Shown: one piece after another, positions 8,164-16,659 of the stretch
How positions within the stretch are numbered: position 1 is the first letter of the stretch
Layout: each line of letters starts with the position of its first letter
NCBI GenBank assembly: GCA_964383325.1
Contig: CAYLGY010000037.1
Span: 1 to 25,036 of the forward strand
DNA from: CAYLGY01 sp964383325
GTDB taxonomy: Bacteria; Pseudomonadota; Alphaproteobacteria; Rhizobiales; Rhizobiaceae
Direction of reading: 5' to 3'
Length of the DNA: 25,036 nt
Program-made: the position numbers and the translations under genes
Notes under the pieces: generated by a model
Databases searched by the model: none
What the model saw: the letters and a program-made list of their open reading frames with translations, nothing else
Told to the model about the DNA's origin: nothing

Positions 8164-8201
8164 CCTGCTCTCCTGTTCCGATCCTGGCGATCCGCCGGGT
8201 C

Positions 8202-8213
8202 GCCCCCGGGGGC
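8202..8213. repeat. Perfect GC palindrome in the SDR/zwf divergent intergenic region
   Basis: GCCCCCGGGGGC is a perfect 12-bp palindrome about 40 bp upstream of the dehydrogenase start and 100 bp upstream of zwf. It could be a regulator site, but GC-rich palindromes of this length also arise by chance in such a genome. The rest of this 152-bp gap has an AT-rich stretch (8254-8300) where a zwf promoter would be expected, with TTGTCA at 8258-8263 but no convincing -10 at normal spacing. Confidence 0.25.
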
Positions 8214-8315
8214 AGAAAGCGGCCGCAGCGAATTGCCCCGGACCTGCCGCGAGTGATTTGTCATTTGAACATAATTCCTGTGGCATATGGTTACAACGAT
8301 AGATGGAAACAGAGC

Positions 8316-9788
8316 ATGAGCAGCCAGACCATTCCGGTCCCGCCATTCGATTTCGTCATTTTCGGTGCCACGGGAGACCTCACGCGGCGCAAATTGCTGC
8401 CGGCGCTTTACCAGCGCCAGCGCGCCGGTCAGTTCAGCGATCCGGTGCGCATCATCGGCGCATCGCGCTCCCAATTGCAGCAGGATGCGTTCCGCAAGCT
8501 TGCCCGCGAGGCCATATGCAGCCATGTGGCACCGGAGGAGCTCGACGAGCGGGAGCTTGAGACGTTCCTGCGCCGCCTCTCCTATGTTGCCGTCGACGGT
8601 CGCACCGGCGCAGGCTTTGACGCGCTGAAGGAGCTTCTCGGCGACAGGGAGGTGGTCCGCGCCTTTTATCTGGCCGTCGCGCCGGAGCTCTTCGACGATA
8701 TCTGCGCGTCGATCTGCGCCGCGGGACTCTCTGGCGGAGATGCGCGCGTCATTGTCGAGAAGCCGGTCGGCAGCGACCTTTCATCCGCCAGGGCCCTGAA
8801 CGATGCCATCGGGCGTGGATTTGCCGAGGAACGGATTTTCCGCATTGACCATTATCTAGGAAAGGAGACCGTCCAGAATCTCATGGTGCTGCGATTTGCC
8901 AATGCGCTCTACGAGCCGCTGTGGAATTCGGCGCATGTCGATCATGTCCAGATCACGGTGGCGGAAACCATGGGGATCGAGGGGCGCGTGGGATATTACG
9001 ACCGGGCCGGAGCCTTGCGCGACATGGTGCAGAATCATCTGCTGCAATTGCTCTGCCTCGTGGCAATGGAGCCGCCGGCGGACCTCGATGCCGATGCCGT
9101 CCGGGACGAGAAGCTGAAAGTCCTACGGTCGCTCGCGCCGATCAACAGCAGCAATGCCGCTGCGAAGACCGTGCGCGGGCAGTATCGGGCCGGCGCGATC
9201 GGGGGCGAACCAGTTCAGGGCTATGCGTCCGAAACCGGACAGCGCGACAGTCGCACGGAAACCTTCGTCGCGCTGAAGGTCGGGCTCGAGAACTGGCGCT
9301 GGGCCGGCGTGCCGTTCTATCTGCGGACGGGCAAGCGCCTCGCGGCCCGGGTCTCGGAGATCGTCGTCCAGTTCAAGCCGATACCGCACTCAATCTTCGG
9401 CAAGTCGGCCGGTGAGGTGCACGCCAACCAGCTTGTCATCCGGCTGCAACCGGATGAAGGTGTCCGGCAATGGGTCATGATCAAGGATCCGGGCCCCGGT
9501 GGCATGCGGCTGCGGCACGTTTCGCTGGACATGAGCTTTGCAGAAGCCTTCGAGGTCCGCAATCCGGATGCCTATGAAAGGCTGGTAATGGATGTGATCC
9601 GCGGGAATCAGACGCTGTTCATGCGTCGTGACGAGGTCGAGGCAGCCTGGCGCTGGATCGACCCGATCCTTGCCGCCTGGGCCGAGGCGCCGCAAGACGT
9701 GCGGGGCTATACATCCGGAAGCTGGGGGCCATCTGCGGCCATTGCGCTGATCGAGCGCGACGGTCGCACCTGGCATGAAAGCGAATGA
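8316..9788 (+). CDS. zwf: Glucose-6-phosphate 1-dehydrogenase
   Basis: First enzyme of the oxidative pentose phosphate and Entner-Doudoroff routes; it oxidises glucose-6-phosphate to 6-phosphogluconolactone with NAD(P)+. The 490-aa product has the Rossmann motif GATGDLTRRKLLPAL (from residue 17), EKPVGSDL, the substrate-binding signature RIDHYLGKE (176-184), and the C-terminal YERLVMDVIRGNQTLF block. ATG 8316 starts MSSQTIPVPPFDFVIFG, as in the family; the frame is open further upstream but has no conserved residues there. It is the first gene of a tight operon; its stop overlaps the pgl start by four bases (ATGA, 9785-9788). Confidence 0.97.
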   Translation: MSSQTIPVPPFDFVIFGATGDLTRRKLLPALYQRQRAGQFSDPVRIIGASRSQLQQDAFRKLAREAICSHVAPEELDERELETFLRRLSYVAVDGRTGAGFDALKELLGDREVVRAFYLAVAPELFDDICASICAAGLSGGDARVIVEKPVGSDLSSARALNDAIGRGFAEERIFRIDHYLGKETVQNLMVLRFANALYEPLWNSAHVDHVQITVAETMGIEGRVGYYDRAGALRDMVQNHLLQLLCLVAMEPPADLDADAVRDEKLKVLRSLAPINSSNAAAKTVRGQYRAGAIGGEPVQGYASETGQRDSRTETFVALKVGLENWRWAGVPFYLRTGKRLAARVSEIVVQFKPIPHSIFGKSAGEVHANQLVIRLQPDEGVRQWVMIKDPGPGGMRLRHVSLDMSFAEAFEVRNPDAYERLVMDVIRGNQTLFMRRDEVEAAWRWIDPILAAWAEAPQDVRGYTSGSWGPSAAIALIERDGRTWHESE

Positions 9789-10501
9789 ATTTTCCCGGTC
9801 CCATCTGGCACGAATTCGCCGACGGCAAGGCGCTGGCTCGAGAACTTGCCGCCACAATCGCCAGGAGGCTGGTCGACTCCATTGCCGGGCGCGGCCACGC
9901 AGTCCTCGTCGTTTCGGGTGGCACGACCCCGCTCGCCCTGTTCGAAGTCCTGTCGCGCCAGCGGCTGGACTGGAGCAGGGTCTTCGTCACACTCGCAGAC
10001 GAGCGGGTCGTGCCGGCGGGGAATCCGCGCGCAAATTCCGGGCTGGTGCGCGAATCGCTCCTGCGCGGAGAGGCGGCGGAGGCAGGTTTCGTGCCGCTCC
10101 ATGTTCCGCCTGAAGGTCCGGAAGATGCTGCTCGCAACGCAAGCGAGCGCATTGCCCGTTTGCCGCGTCCATTTAATGTGGCCATTCTCGGCATGGGACT
10201 CGATGGTCATACGGCTTCGATCTTTCCGGATGCGCCCGCCGAACTGATCGACCCTGCCTGCGCAATTCCCGTGCTGCCTGTTCACCCTGATGGCATTGCG
10301 GAGCCACGCCTGTCCATGACCCTCGCCTGGCTGCTCAAGACGCGCCACATTTGCGTGCATATTGAGGGCGAGGACAAGAAGCGGGTGCTGCGGCAATGCC
10401 TGGAGGCGAAGACCGAGCCGCTTGCGCCCATTGCCCGGGTCTTCCACCATGCCGGGACGCCGGTACATGTATTCTGGGCACCCTCGGGAGAATCATCATG
10501 A
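9785..10501 (+). CDS. pgl: 6-phosphogluconolactonase
   Basis: Hydrolyses 6-phosphogluconolactone to 6-phosphogluconate, the step between Zwf and Edd. The 238-aa length and motifs fit the DevB/Pgl (NagB-like fold) family: VVSGGTTPLALFEVL near residue 42, TLADERVVP, NPRANSGLVRESLL and GMGLDGHTASIFPD. Start and stop are fixed by ATGA overlaps with zwf upstream and edd downstream (10498-10501), which indicates translational coupling in one transcript. Confidence 0.96.
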   Translation: MNFPGPIWHEFADGKALARELAATIARRLVDSIAGRGHAVLVVSGGTTPLALFEVLSRQRLDWSRVFVTLADERVVPAGNPRANSGLVRESLLRGEAAEAGFVPLHVPPEGPEDAARNASERIARLPRPFNVAILGMGLDGHTASIFPDAPAELIDPACAIPVLPVHPDGIAEPRLSMTLAWLLKTRHICVHIEGEDKKRVLRQCLEAKTEPLAPIARVFHHAGTPVHVFWAPSGESS

Positions 10502-12312
10502 AGCTCGATCCGCAGATCGCCGCCATTACTGAGCGTATCCGGCACCGTTCGCGCGAGAAGCGGCGGGAATATCTCGAGCGGATCGACGCTGCCATCGCCT
10601 CCGGTCCGCGGCGCACGCGTCTTTCGTGCAGCAATCTTGCCCATGGTTTTGCCGCCTGCGCGGCAGCCGACAAGGCAGGACTTGCCGGCGATGTCGTGCC
10701 GAATCTTGGCATCATCACCAGCTACAATGACATGCTGTCAGCGCATCAGCCGCTCGAGCGTTTCCCCGAGATCATTCGGGAAGCAGCCCGCGAGGCAGGC
10801 GGCGTGGCCCAGGTGGCGAGCGGCGTTCCCGCAATGTGCGATGGCGTAACCCAGGGCCAGGCCGGCATGGAGCTCTCGCTGTTCTCGCGCGATGTCATCG
10901 CCATGGCGACGGCAGTAGGTCTGTCGCACGCAATGTTCGATGCCGCGACCTGTCTTGGAGTCTGCGACAAGATCGTGCCGGGGCTGTTGATCGGTGCGCT
11001 GACCTTTGGCCACTTGCCTGTGGTGTTCATCCCCGCGGGGCCCATGACCTCCGGGCTGCCCAATGACGAGAAGTCGAGAATTCGCCAGCTTTATGCCGAG
11101 GGCAAGGTCGGGCGGGATGCGCTCCTGGAAGCCGAATCGAAATCCTATCACGGACCTGGAACCTGCACCTTCTATGGCACCGCGAATTCCAACCAGATGC
11201 TGATGGAATTCATGGGGCTGCACCTGCCGGGCGCGTCTTTCGTCAATCCGGGAACGCCGCTGCGCGATGCGCTCACCCGCGAGGCCGCGCAGCGGGCCCT
11301 TGCGATCACGGCGCTTGGCAATTCCTTCACGCCGGTTGGCCGCATGATCGACGAGCGGTCAATCGTCAACGGCATTGTCGGCCTCGTCGCCACAGGAGGG
11401 TCGACCAACCATACGCTGCACCTCGTAGCCATTGCAGCCGCGGCGGGAATTCAGCTTGAATGGGAAGATTTCAGCGAAATCTCGGCCCGGGTTCCGCTTC
11501 TGGCGCGGGTCTATCCGAACGGCCTCGCAGACGTGAACCATTTCGCCGCTGCCGGCGGGCTGGGCTTCCTCATTCGGGAGCTGCTTTCGGGCGGGTTGCT
11601 GCACGAGGATATCGGCACTGTATGGGGAAGCGGACTTGCCGGCTATGCCGTCGAGGCCTTTCTCGGCGAGGACGGCAGGGTGCTGCGCCGGCCGGCTCCG
11701 GCACAAAGCGGCGACAACCGGATCCTTGCGCCGCTTTCGGCGCCATTCCAGCCGGACGGGGGGCTGAAGCTGCTCGAAGGCAATCTTGGCAAGGCCATCA
11801 TCAAGACGTCTGCCGTACGGCCAGAGCACCGGATCGTCGAGGCGCCCGCCATGGTGTTCTCGGACCAGGACGAGCTGCTCAAGGCCTTCCGGGCGGGCAA
11901 GCTCGACCGTGACCTGGTTGCAGTGGTGCGCTTTCAGGGCCCCCGCGCCAACGGCATGCCGGAATTGCACAAGCTGACGCCGCCGCTCGGAGTCTTGCTG
12001 GATCGCGGCTACAGGGTCGCACTGGTCACGGATGGCCGCATGTCCGGCGCCTCCGGGAAAGTGCCTGCCGCAATCCATGTCACTCCCGAAGCGCTGGACG
12101 GCGGCATGATCGGTCGAATCCGCGATGGCGACGTGGTCTGCCTCGATGCGACGGCAGGTACGCTGGATGTGCGGGTCGATGCCGGCGAACTTGCCGCGCG
12201 GCCCCCGGCGAGCATGGACCGCCTTGCCAGTGCGTCCGGAACCGGGCGTGAACTGTTTGCAGGCTTTCGCGAACGGGTCGGCCGTGCCGACCGGGGCGCA
12301 TCCGTATTCTGA
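10498..12312 (+). CDS. edd: Phosphogluconate dehydratase (6-phosphogluconate to KDPG)
   Basis: Entner-Doudoroff dehydratase that turns 6-phosphogluconate into 2-keto-3-deoxy-6-phosphogluconate; a [4Fe-4S] member of the IlvD/Edd family. The 604-aa product has the usual length and motifs: LGIITSYNDMLSAH, MCDGVTQGQAGMELSLFSRD with a cluster cysteine, the second cysteine block ATCLGVCDKIVPG, TFYGTANSNQMLMEFMG, and the C-terminal VTDGRMSGASGKVPAAIHV. It is the last gene of zwf-pgl-edd; neither eda nor glk follows. A convergent gene begins only 19 bp after its stop, with no obvious terminator hairpin in the gap. Confidence 0.97.
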   Translation: MKLDPQIAAITERIRHRSREKRREYLERIDAAIASGPRRTRLSCSNLAHGFAACAAADKAGLAGDVVPNLGIITSYNDMLSAHQPLERFPEIIREAAREAGGVAQVASGVPAMCDGVTQGQAGMELSLFSRDVIAMATAVGLSHAMFDAATCLGVCDKIVPGLLIGALTFGHLPVVFIPAGPMTSGLPNDEKSRIRQLYAEGKVGRDALLEAESKSYHGPGTCTFYGTANSNQMLMEFMGLHLPGASFVNPGTPLRDALTREAAQRALAITALGNSFTPVGRMIDERSIVNGIVGLVATGGSTNHTLHLVAIAAAAGIQLEWEDFSEISARVPLLARVYPNGLADVNHFAAAGGLGFLIRELLSGGLLHEDIGTVWGSGLAGYAVEAFLGEDGRVLRRPAPAQSGDNRILAPLSAPFQPDGGLKLLEGNLGKAIIKTSAVRPEHRIVEAPAMVFSDQDELLKAFRAGKLDRDLVAVVRFQGPRANGMPELHKLTPPLGVLLDRGYRVALVTDGRMSGASGKVPAAIHVTPEALDGGMIGRIRDGDVVCLDATAGTLDVRVDAGELAARPPASMDRLASASGTGRELFAGFRERVGRADRGASVF

Positions 12313-12331
12313 ACCGCTTCCTGTGGACGAT

Positions 12332-13276
12332 TCAGGCGGTGCGCCCGCGGATTTCCGCCAGATCATGCAGCGTGCCGCGGATCTCGCGCAGATCGTTGCG
12401 GATCGCGGCGAGCTTTCCGCTCATTGGCGAGGTGGAGTCGGTATCCGGCACATGGGCCGCGTGGCGACCGGGCCCTGCCGCCGCACGCCGCATCTCGTGG
12501 CCGCATAGGTCTTCCAGCGTATCGGCATACCGCCAGTGCCGGCGGCGAGGGGAAATGGGCGCAGGCTTGGCGGCTGCGGACGCTGCGCCTTGCCGCAGGC
12601 GCAGGGCCAGGGCCGCGATTCCGGCGAACAGGCCGAGGATGGTTCCGCAGATGACGAGAAGGGTAGGTGGCACGCCGACCGGGGCCAGCGGGGTCTTCGC
12701 ATCCGAAATGAGGGTAACCGGACCGAGGAGGGTCGCGCTCTCTTCCTGCAAGATGGCTGCCCAGCGGTTTGCGATCAGCGCAGCCTTCATGGCTGTCGCG
12801 CTGCGCACGGCGAGGAGGATGACCCATGACTGTCCGGGCTGCGACGCTTCGAGCCTGTTCAGAAGATTTCGCGCCGTGATTGCATGGCGACGGGTCTCGT
12901 CCTGCTTCTCCGTCCCGCGTTCTGACAGCCAATTGCGTGGAATGTCCATCCAGGCTAGCGGCCCGGCCTCTCCGTTGAATTCGGGATCCGAAACCAGGTC
13001 GAGTTCGCGGATCAGGCGATCGATGACCCTGCCGGAGACGGCCAGCCGCATCTGGCTCTCCATTCCCACAGCGGGAATTCCGGACCCGGGGAGCGCGCGC
13101 GCATTCACCAGCAGTTCGGTCCGGGCTTCGAATTGTCCCGGTAGGAAGGTGGCGAGGAACAGGGCGAGCAGCGCGCCGAGGAGCGCCGGCAGGGCCAGCA
13201 GGGCCAGCGACCGCAAGTGCCGCGTACCGGAGGCCGAGGGCTCATGCGGCCGGTATGGTCTGGCTGTCCATTTCAT
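12332..13276 (-). CDS. Wzz-like polysaccharide chain-length determinant protein, no kinase domain
   Basis: Probable polysaccharide co-polymerase of the Wzz/PCP family, which sets chain length or assists export of surface polysaccharide in the inner membrane. The 314-aa product has a first membrane helix at about 23-43, a large periplasmic domain (about 45-200) with the typical FEARTELLVN beta-start, a proline-rich stretch (TPLAPVGVPP, 195-204) just before the second helix (204-226), and a cytoplasmic tail of about 85 residues ending in a short coiled-coil-like segment (KLAAIRNDLREIRGTLHDLAEI). No Walker motifs or tyrosine cluster of a BY-kinase are present. No glycosyltransferase, wzx or wzy gene is nearby, so the cognate polysaccharide is unknown. 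No clear ribosome site marks the start. Confidence 0.75.
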   Translation of the reverse strand: MKWTARPYRPHEPSASGTRHLRSLALLALPALLGALLALFLATFLPGQFEARTELLVNARALPGSGIPAVGMESQMRLAVSGRVIDRLIRELDLVSDPEFNGEAGPLAWMDIPRNWLSERGTEKQDETRRHAITARNLLNRLEASQPGQSWVILLAVRSATAMKAALIANRWAAILQEESATLLGPVTLISDAKTPLAPVGVPPTLLVICGTILGLFAGIAALALRLRQGAASAAAKPAPISPRRRHWRYADTLEDLCGHEMRRAAAGPGRHAAHVPDTDSTSPMSGKLAAIRNDLREIRGTLHDLAEIRGRTA

Positions 13277-13458
13277 CGTTCTTGGCTCATATGCCGCGGA
13301 GGCGGCTGGAGGCGAGAATAGGTGCGCGAGGCAAATAATTGGTTAAGCGCGAGCCCTCCCTTGCCTGCCTCTCGCGAACCCTTTCGGAAGACCGCAATGA
13401 CTTGCGCGAACGAAAAATTGAAGTACTGATCGACGCGGCGGATGCGAAGGAGAAGGTC

Positions 13459-14268
13459 GTGACTGAACTGCTGCTGGTTGGATGCGGAAATATGGGCTTC
13501 GCAATGCTGGGAAGCTGGATTGAATCGGGCGAGTTCGATCCCGGCGCAATCGCGGTAGTCGAACCGGACTCCGGCCTTCGGCAGCGTGCGGCGGGAAAAG
13601 GGGTGGCAGTATTCGCCGCCCCGGACCAGGTTTCGATGGACTGCAAGCCCCGCCTCGTGGTCATGGCGGTGAAGCCGCAGCTCATGGCCGGGATCCTCCC
13701 CCTCTATCGCCCATTTGCCGAATGCGGTTCTGCATTCCTCAGCGTTGCAGCCGGCACCAGGATTGCACTGTTCGAGCAGATTCTCGGTGAGAGCGTGCCG
13801 GTCATCCGCTGCATGCCGAACACGCCGGCAGCAATCGGGCAGGGGATGATGGTGGCCGTAGCCAATTCCTGCGCCGATGCGGATCTGAAGGCCTATGTGG
13901 AGCGGATTCTGTCAGCCAACGGGAAAGTGGCCTTCATTGCCGAGGAAGGCCTGATGGATGCGGTCACTGCAGTGTCGGGTTCCGGTCCAGCCTATCTTTT
14001 CCATTTCATCGAATGTCTGGGCGAAGCGGCCGTGAAAGCAGGCCTGCCGCCCGATCTGGCCGCGCTGCTGGCGAAACAGACGGTCGTTGGCGCTGCCATG
14101 CTGGCGGCCGGAAGCACGGATACTCCGGCAGAGCTTCGCCGCCAGGTAACCAGTCCGAACGGCACGACGGCGGCAGCGCTGGAAGTTCTGATGGGTGACG
14201 ACAGGCTGAAAAAACTGCTGACGGATGCCGTGGATGCGGCACGCCGCCGCTCGGTGGAGCTAGGCTGA
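13459..14268 (+). CDS. proC: Pyrroline-5-carboxylate reductase
   Basis: Last step of proline synthesis: NAD(P)H-dependent reduction of pyrroline-5-carboxylate. The 269-aa product shows the Rossmann motif LVGCGNMGFAML, VVMAVKPQ, RCMPNTPAAIGQG, the conserved SGSGPAYLFHFIE and the C-terminal QVTSPNGTTAAALEVL. GTG 13459 is chosen because the conserved region begins there and AAGGAG sits six bases upstream; the frame is open 120 bp further 5' without family similarity. The gene is divergent from the Wzz-like gene; the 182 bp between their starts shows no promoter I would defend. Confidence 0.96.
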   Translation: MTELLLVGCGNMGFAMLGSWIESGEFDPGAIAVVEPDSGLRQRAAGKGVAVFAAPDQVSMDCKPRLVVMAVKPQLMAGILPLYRPFAECGSAFLSVAAGTRIALFEQILGESVPVIRCMPNTPAAIGQGMMVAVANSCADADLKAYVERILSANGKVAFIAEEGLMDAVTAVSGSGPAYLFHFIECLGEAAVKAGLPPDLAALLAKQTVVGAAMLAAGSTDTPAELRRQVTSPNGTTAAALEVLMGDDRLKKLLTDAVDAARRRSVELG

Positions 14269-14326
14269 GAAGCTTGCACACCGCTTCGCGCCGGAAAATG
14301 GCTTCCCGCTTCCCGGGATCGGATCT

Positions 14327-15646
14327 CTAGTCCACAAATCCCATCAGCCTGTCCTGCTGCCGGCGCAGTTCGACAAGTTTCGAGTTTGCGTCGGGTTGCA
14401 CATTGGCCGTCGTCAGCAATTCGCCCTTCTTCACCGGAGCGATGACCTTGCCGTCCTCGAGCAGGCCGCAAGGCACGGCATTGCGCGCGCGGGCTTCGGT
14501 GGCGGTCATGGTGAACGCCCGGTAGGAGGTCTCGCCGATCGCCTCGAGCCGCTCTCCGGGAGCAAGGTCGCGTTTGGCCAGCGCCGCAACCTCGGCCACG
14601 GGTCGGTCGAGTGGCGTCATGTCCGCCTTGCCGTGCAGCACTGCGCGGGCACAGGTCAGGGGCACTTCCAGGCTGGTCAGGTGATAGGGACGGAAGAAGG
14701 TATAATATGGCCCGGGCCCAAGCTTCAGGTCGTTCATGCGTTCGCGCAGGCGCGGATGCGCCAGTTCCGCAACGACGAACACGCCCGGGGCGACGCCCTT
14801 GCCGATCGTGTAGTCGACGACGCCCTTGCGAGACAGGATACCGCCATCGGCGACCGGGCACAGGACCGAATTCAGCGCTTCCCGGCTGGCGGCCGGACCA
14901 TGCATGCCCGGAATATCGGGTACCAGCCCGGTTGCATTGGCGATTGCCGCCATTTCGACCATGGTCTTGGAACCATCTACAAACTCGACCAGCATGCGCG
15001 GGTTCATGTTCCGCCTTCGCGCTTCCTCCTCGTAGTCGGCCGGCACGGCGTCGTGGTTGAGCGGATTGTTCTTGCCCTTGCCTGCCGCGACAATGTCGTG
15101 GCCCATGGCCGAAACGAATTCGATCAATTCCATGCAGGAGGAGGGCTCGTCGCCGGCTCCGAGGGAATAGATCACGCCCAGCCGGTCGGCCTCATGCTTG
15201 AGCCAGGCGCCGATCGTGACATCGGCCTCGACATTCATCATGACCAGATGCTTGCCGTGCTCCATTGCCGCAAGCCCGATTTCCGCGCCGACGGCAGGCT
15301 TGCCCGTCGCGTCGATGATCACGTCGATCTGGTCCGCCTGCGCCACGAGATGACTGTCCGAGGTCAGGGCCGTACGGCCGGAGGCGACTATCCCCGCGAG
15401 CCCTGCATGCGTGTCTGCATAGGCTGCGGACTCAGCCGGCCGTTCCGCAATGCGGATTGCCGCTTTCGCGCGGTCGGGGTGGCGGTCGGCAATTGCCGCC
15501 ACGGTAATGCCCTTCATCAGCGCCACCTGCGTGACGATGTCCGTGCCCATTTCGCCGCAGCCGATCAGGCCGATTCGGACCGGCTTGCCGGCCTCGTGCC
15601 GCGCGGCCAGCTCCCGCGCCAGCCCGGTTCGTGCAATATTGGTCAT
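14327..15646 (-). CDS. Homoserine dehydrogenase-like NAD(P) oxidoreductase with C-terminal SAF domain (COG4091 type)
   Basis: Predicted NAD(P)-dependent dehydrogenase of the group annotated as 'predicted homoserine dehydrogenase, contains C-terminal SAF domain'. The 439-aa product has an N-terminal Rossmann fold (IGLIGCGEMGTDIV, glycines at 29-34; IDVIIDATGKP), a middle catalytic region (YSLGAGDEPSSCMELIEF, GKGKNNPLNHDAVP) and a C-terminal SAF-like region (from about residue 360: LAPGERLEAIGE, ending KKGELLTTANVQPD). The substrate is not known to me. ATG at complement 15644-15646 is preferred over a GTG 18 bp upstream. It is divergent from the liv-type ABC operon across a 227-bp gap with a palindrome, which hints that the two may be coregulated. 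Confidence 0.85.
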   Translation of the reverse strand: MTNIARTGLARELAARHEAGKPVRIGLIGCGEMGTDIVTQVALMKGITVAAIADRHPDRAKAAIRIAERPAESAAYADTHAGLAGIVASGRTALTSDSHLVAQADQIDVIIDATGKPAVGAEIGLAAMEHGKHLVMMNVEADVTIGAWLKHEADRLGVIYSLGAGDEPSSCMELIEFVSAMGHDIVAAGKGKNNPLNHDAVPADYEEEARRRNMNPRMLVEFVDGSKTMVEMAAIANATGLVPDIPGMHGPAASREALNSVLCPVADGGILSRKGVVDYTIGKGVAPGVFVVAELAHPRLRERMNDLKLGPGPYYTFFRPYHLTSLEVPLTCARAVLHGKADMTPLDRPVAEVAALAKRDLAPGERLEAIGETSYRAFTMTATEARARNAVPCGLLEDGKVIAPVKKGELLTTANVQPDANSKLVELRRQQDRLMGFVD

Positions 15647-15703
15647 GCGTGTCTTTTCCGCCACTTTCGATTGTGCTACCCGCCAGATGGAGGCGTGAAG
15701 GCG

Positions 15704-15719
15704 GGTTTGTCAACAAACC
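15704..15719. promoter_or_regulatory. Palindromic operator candidate overlapping a -35 hexamer
   Basis: GGTTTGT-CA-ACAAACC is a perfect inverted repeat of two 7-bp arms with a 2-bp centre. It lies between the SAF-domain oxidoreductase (58 bp from its start) and the liv-type operon. On the minus strand its centre reads TTGACA, a consensus -35 hexamer pointing to the oxidoreductase; the matching -10 is poor. The arrangement suits a repressor site controlling at least that gene. No regulator gene is in the neighbourhood. Confidence 0.4.
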
Positions 15720-15873
15720 GCTCCTGGCCGGGGGCCATGATTGGGCTTGCGTCACCGGTAGCAGTCCGAATAGTAGGACGTGGGAATGGGCTACGGTCGG
15801 GAGGGTGCCGGTTTGCATAGGATGTGCACGGAGCGGTTCGTGTGCGCGAACACGGGGTCAGCGGGGGGCTGAA

Positions 15874-16659
15874 ATGATTCGCGTGGAGAACGTACACAAG
15901 CACTTCGGCGGAATTCGCGCCGTTGACGGTGCATCGCTGCGAATCGGCGCGGGCACCATCACGGGGCTGATCGGCCCGAACGGCGCCGGCAAGACGACGT
16001 TGTTCAACATCATCGCCGGCCGGTACGCGCCCGATTCGGGTCGGATCTATCTCGACGGCGAGGATGTGACCGGACTTGCGCCCCACAGGCTTTTCTCGAA
16101 GGGGCTGCTGCGCACGTTCCAGATCGCACATGAATTTTCCAGCATGACAGTGCTCGAGAACCTGATGATGGTGCCGGATGGCCAGGTCGGCGAGCGGCTG
16201 GTTTCCACCTGGTTCCGACGCGGGCAGATCCGCCGGCAGGAGCGCGAGCTGCGCGAGCGGGCGATGGGCGTGATCGAATTCTTGAAGATCCCGCATCTTG
16301 CCAATGAACGGGCAGGCAATCTCTCCGGCGGCCAGAAGAAACTTCTCGAACTGGGGCGGACGATGATGGTCGATCCGAAGGTCGTCCTGCTCGACGAGGT
16401 GGGCGCGGGCGTCAACCGGACCCTGCTCGGGGAGATCGGCGATGCGATTCTCCGGCTCAACCAGGAGCGGGGCTACACGTTCTGCATGATCGAGCACGAC
16501 ATGGATTTCATCGGCAAGCTGTGCAATCCGGTGATCGTCATGGCCGAGGGTGCCGTTCTGGCCGAGGGGACCGCTGAGGAGATCAAGGCCAATGAAGAAG
16601 TCATCGAGGCCTATCTAGGTCGCGGCATCAAGCGCAGGCAAGCGGGGGCGGAGGCCTGA
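15874..16659 (+). CDS. livG: Branched-chain amino acid-type ABC transporter, ATP-binding protein LivG
   Basis: One of two ATPases that power a HAAT-family importer at the inner membrane. The 261-aa product has Walker A GPNGAGKTT (34-42), the Q-loop RTFQIAHEFSSMTVLENL, the ABC signature LSGGQKKLLELGR, Walker B VVLLDEVGAGVN and the H-loop CMIEHDMDFI, ending in the LivG-type YLGRGIKR. The Walker B continues DEV rather than the usual DEP, but the catalytic Glu is kept. ATG 15874 has a G-rich ribosome site eight bases upstream. It is the first gene of the operon; its stop overlaps the livF start by one base. Confidence 0.93.
   Translation: MIRVENVHKHFGGIRAVDGASLRIGAGTITGLIGPNGAGKTTLFNIIAGRYAPDSGRIYLDGEDVTGLAPHRLFSKGLLRTFQIAHEFSSMTVLENLMMVPDGQVGERLVSTWFRRGQIRRQERELRERAMGVIEFLKIPHLANERAGNLSGGQKKLLELGRTMMVDPKVVLLDEVGAGVNRTLLGEIGDAILRLNQERGYTFCMIEHDMDFIGKLCNPVIVMAEGAVLAEGTAEEIKANEEVIEAYLGRGIKRRQAGAEA

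Noticed and set aside
12339..13346. 335-codon plus-strand open frame opposite the Wzz-like gene
   Set aside because: The minus-strand frame has two membrane helices and the Wzz proline-rich motif; the plus frame is Arg/Ser/Ala-rich without pattern, typical of a shadow frame.
14396..15820. 474-codon plus-strand open frame opposite the SAF-domain oxidoreductase
   Set aside because: It is rich in His, Arg and Asp, with no family resemblance; the opposite strand encodes a clear Rossmann-fold enzyme.
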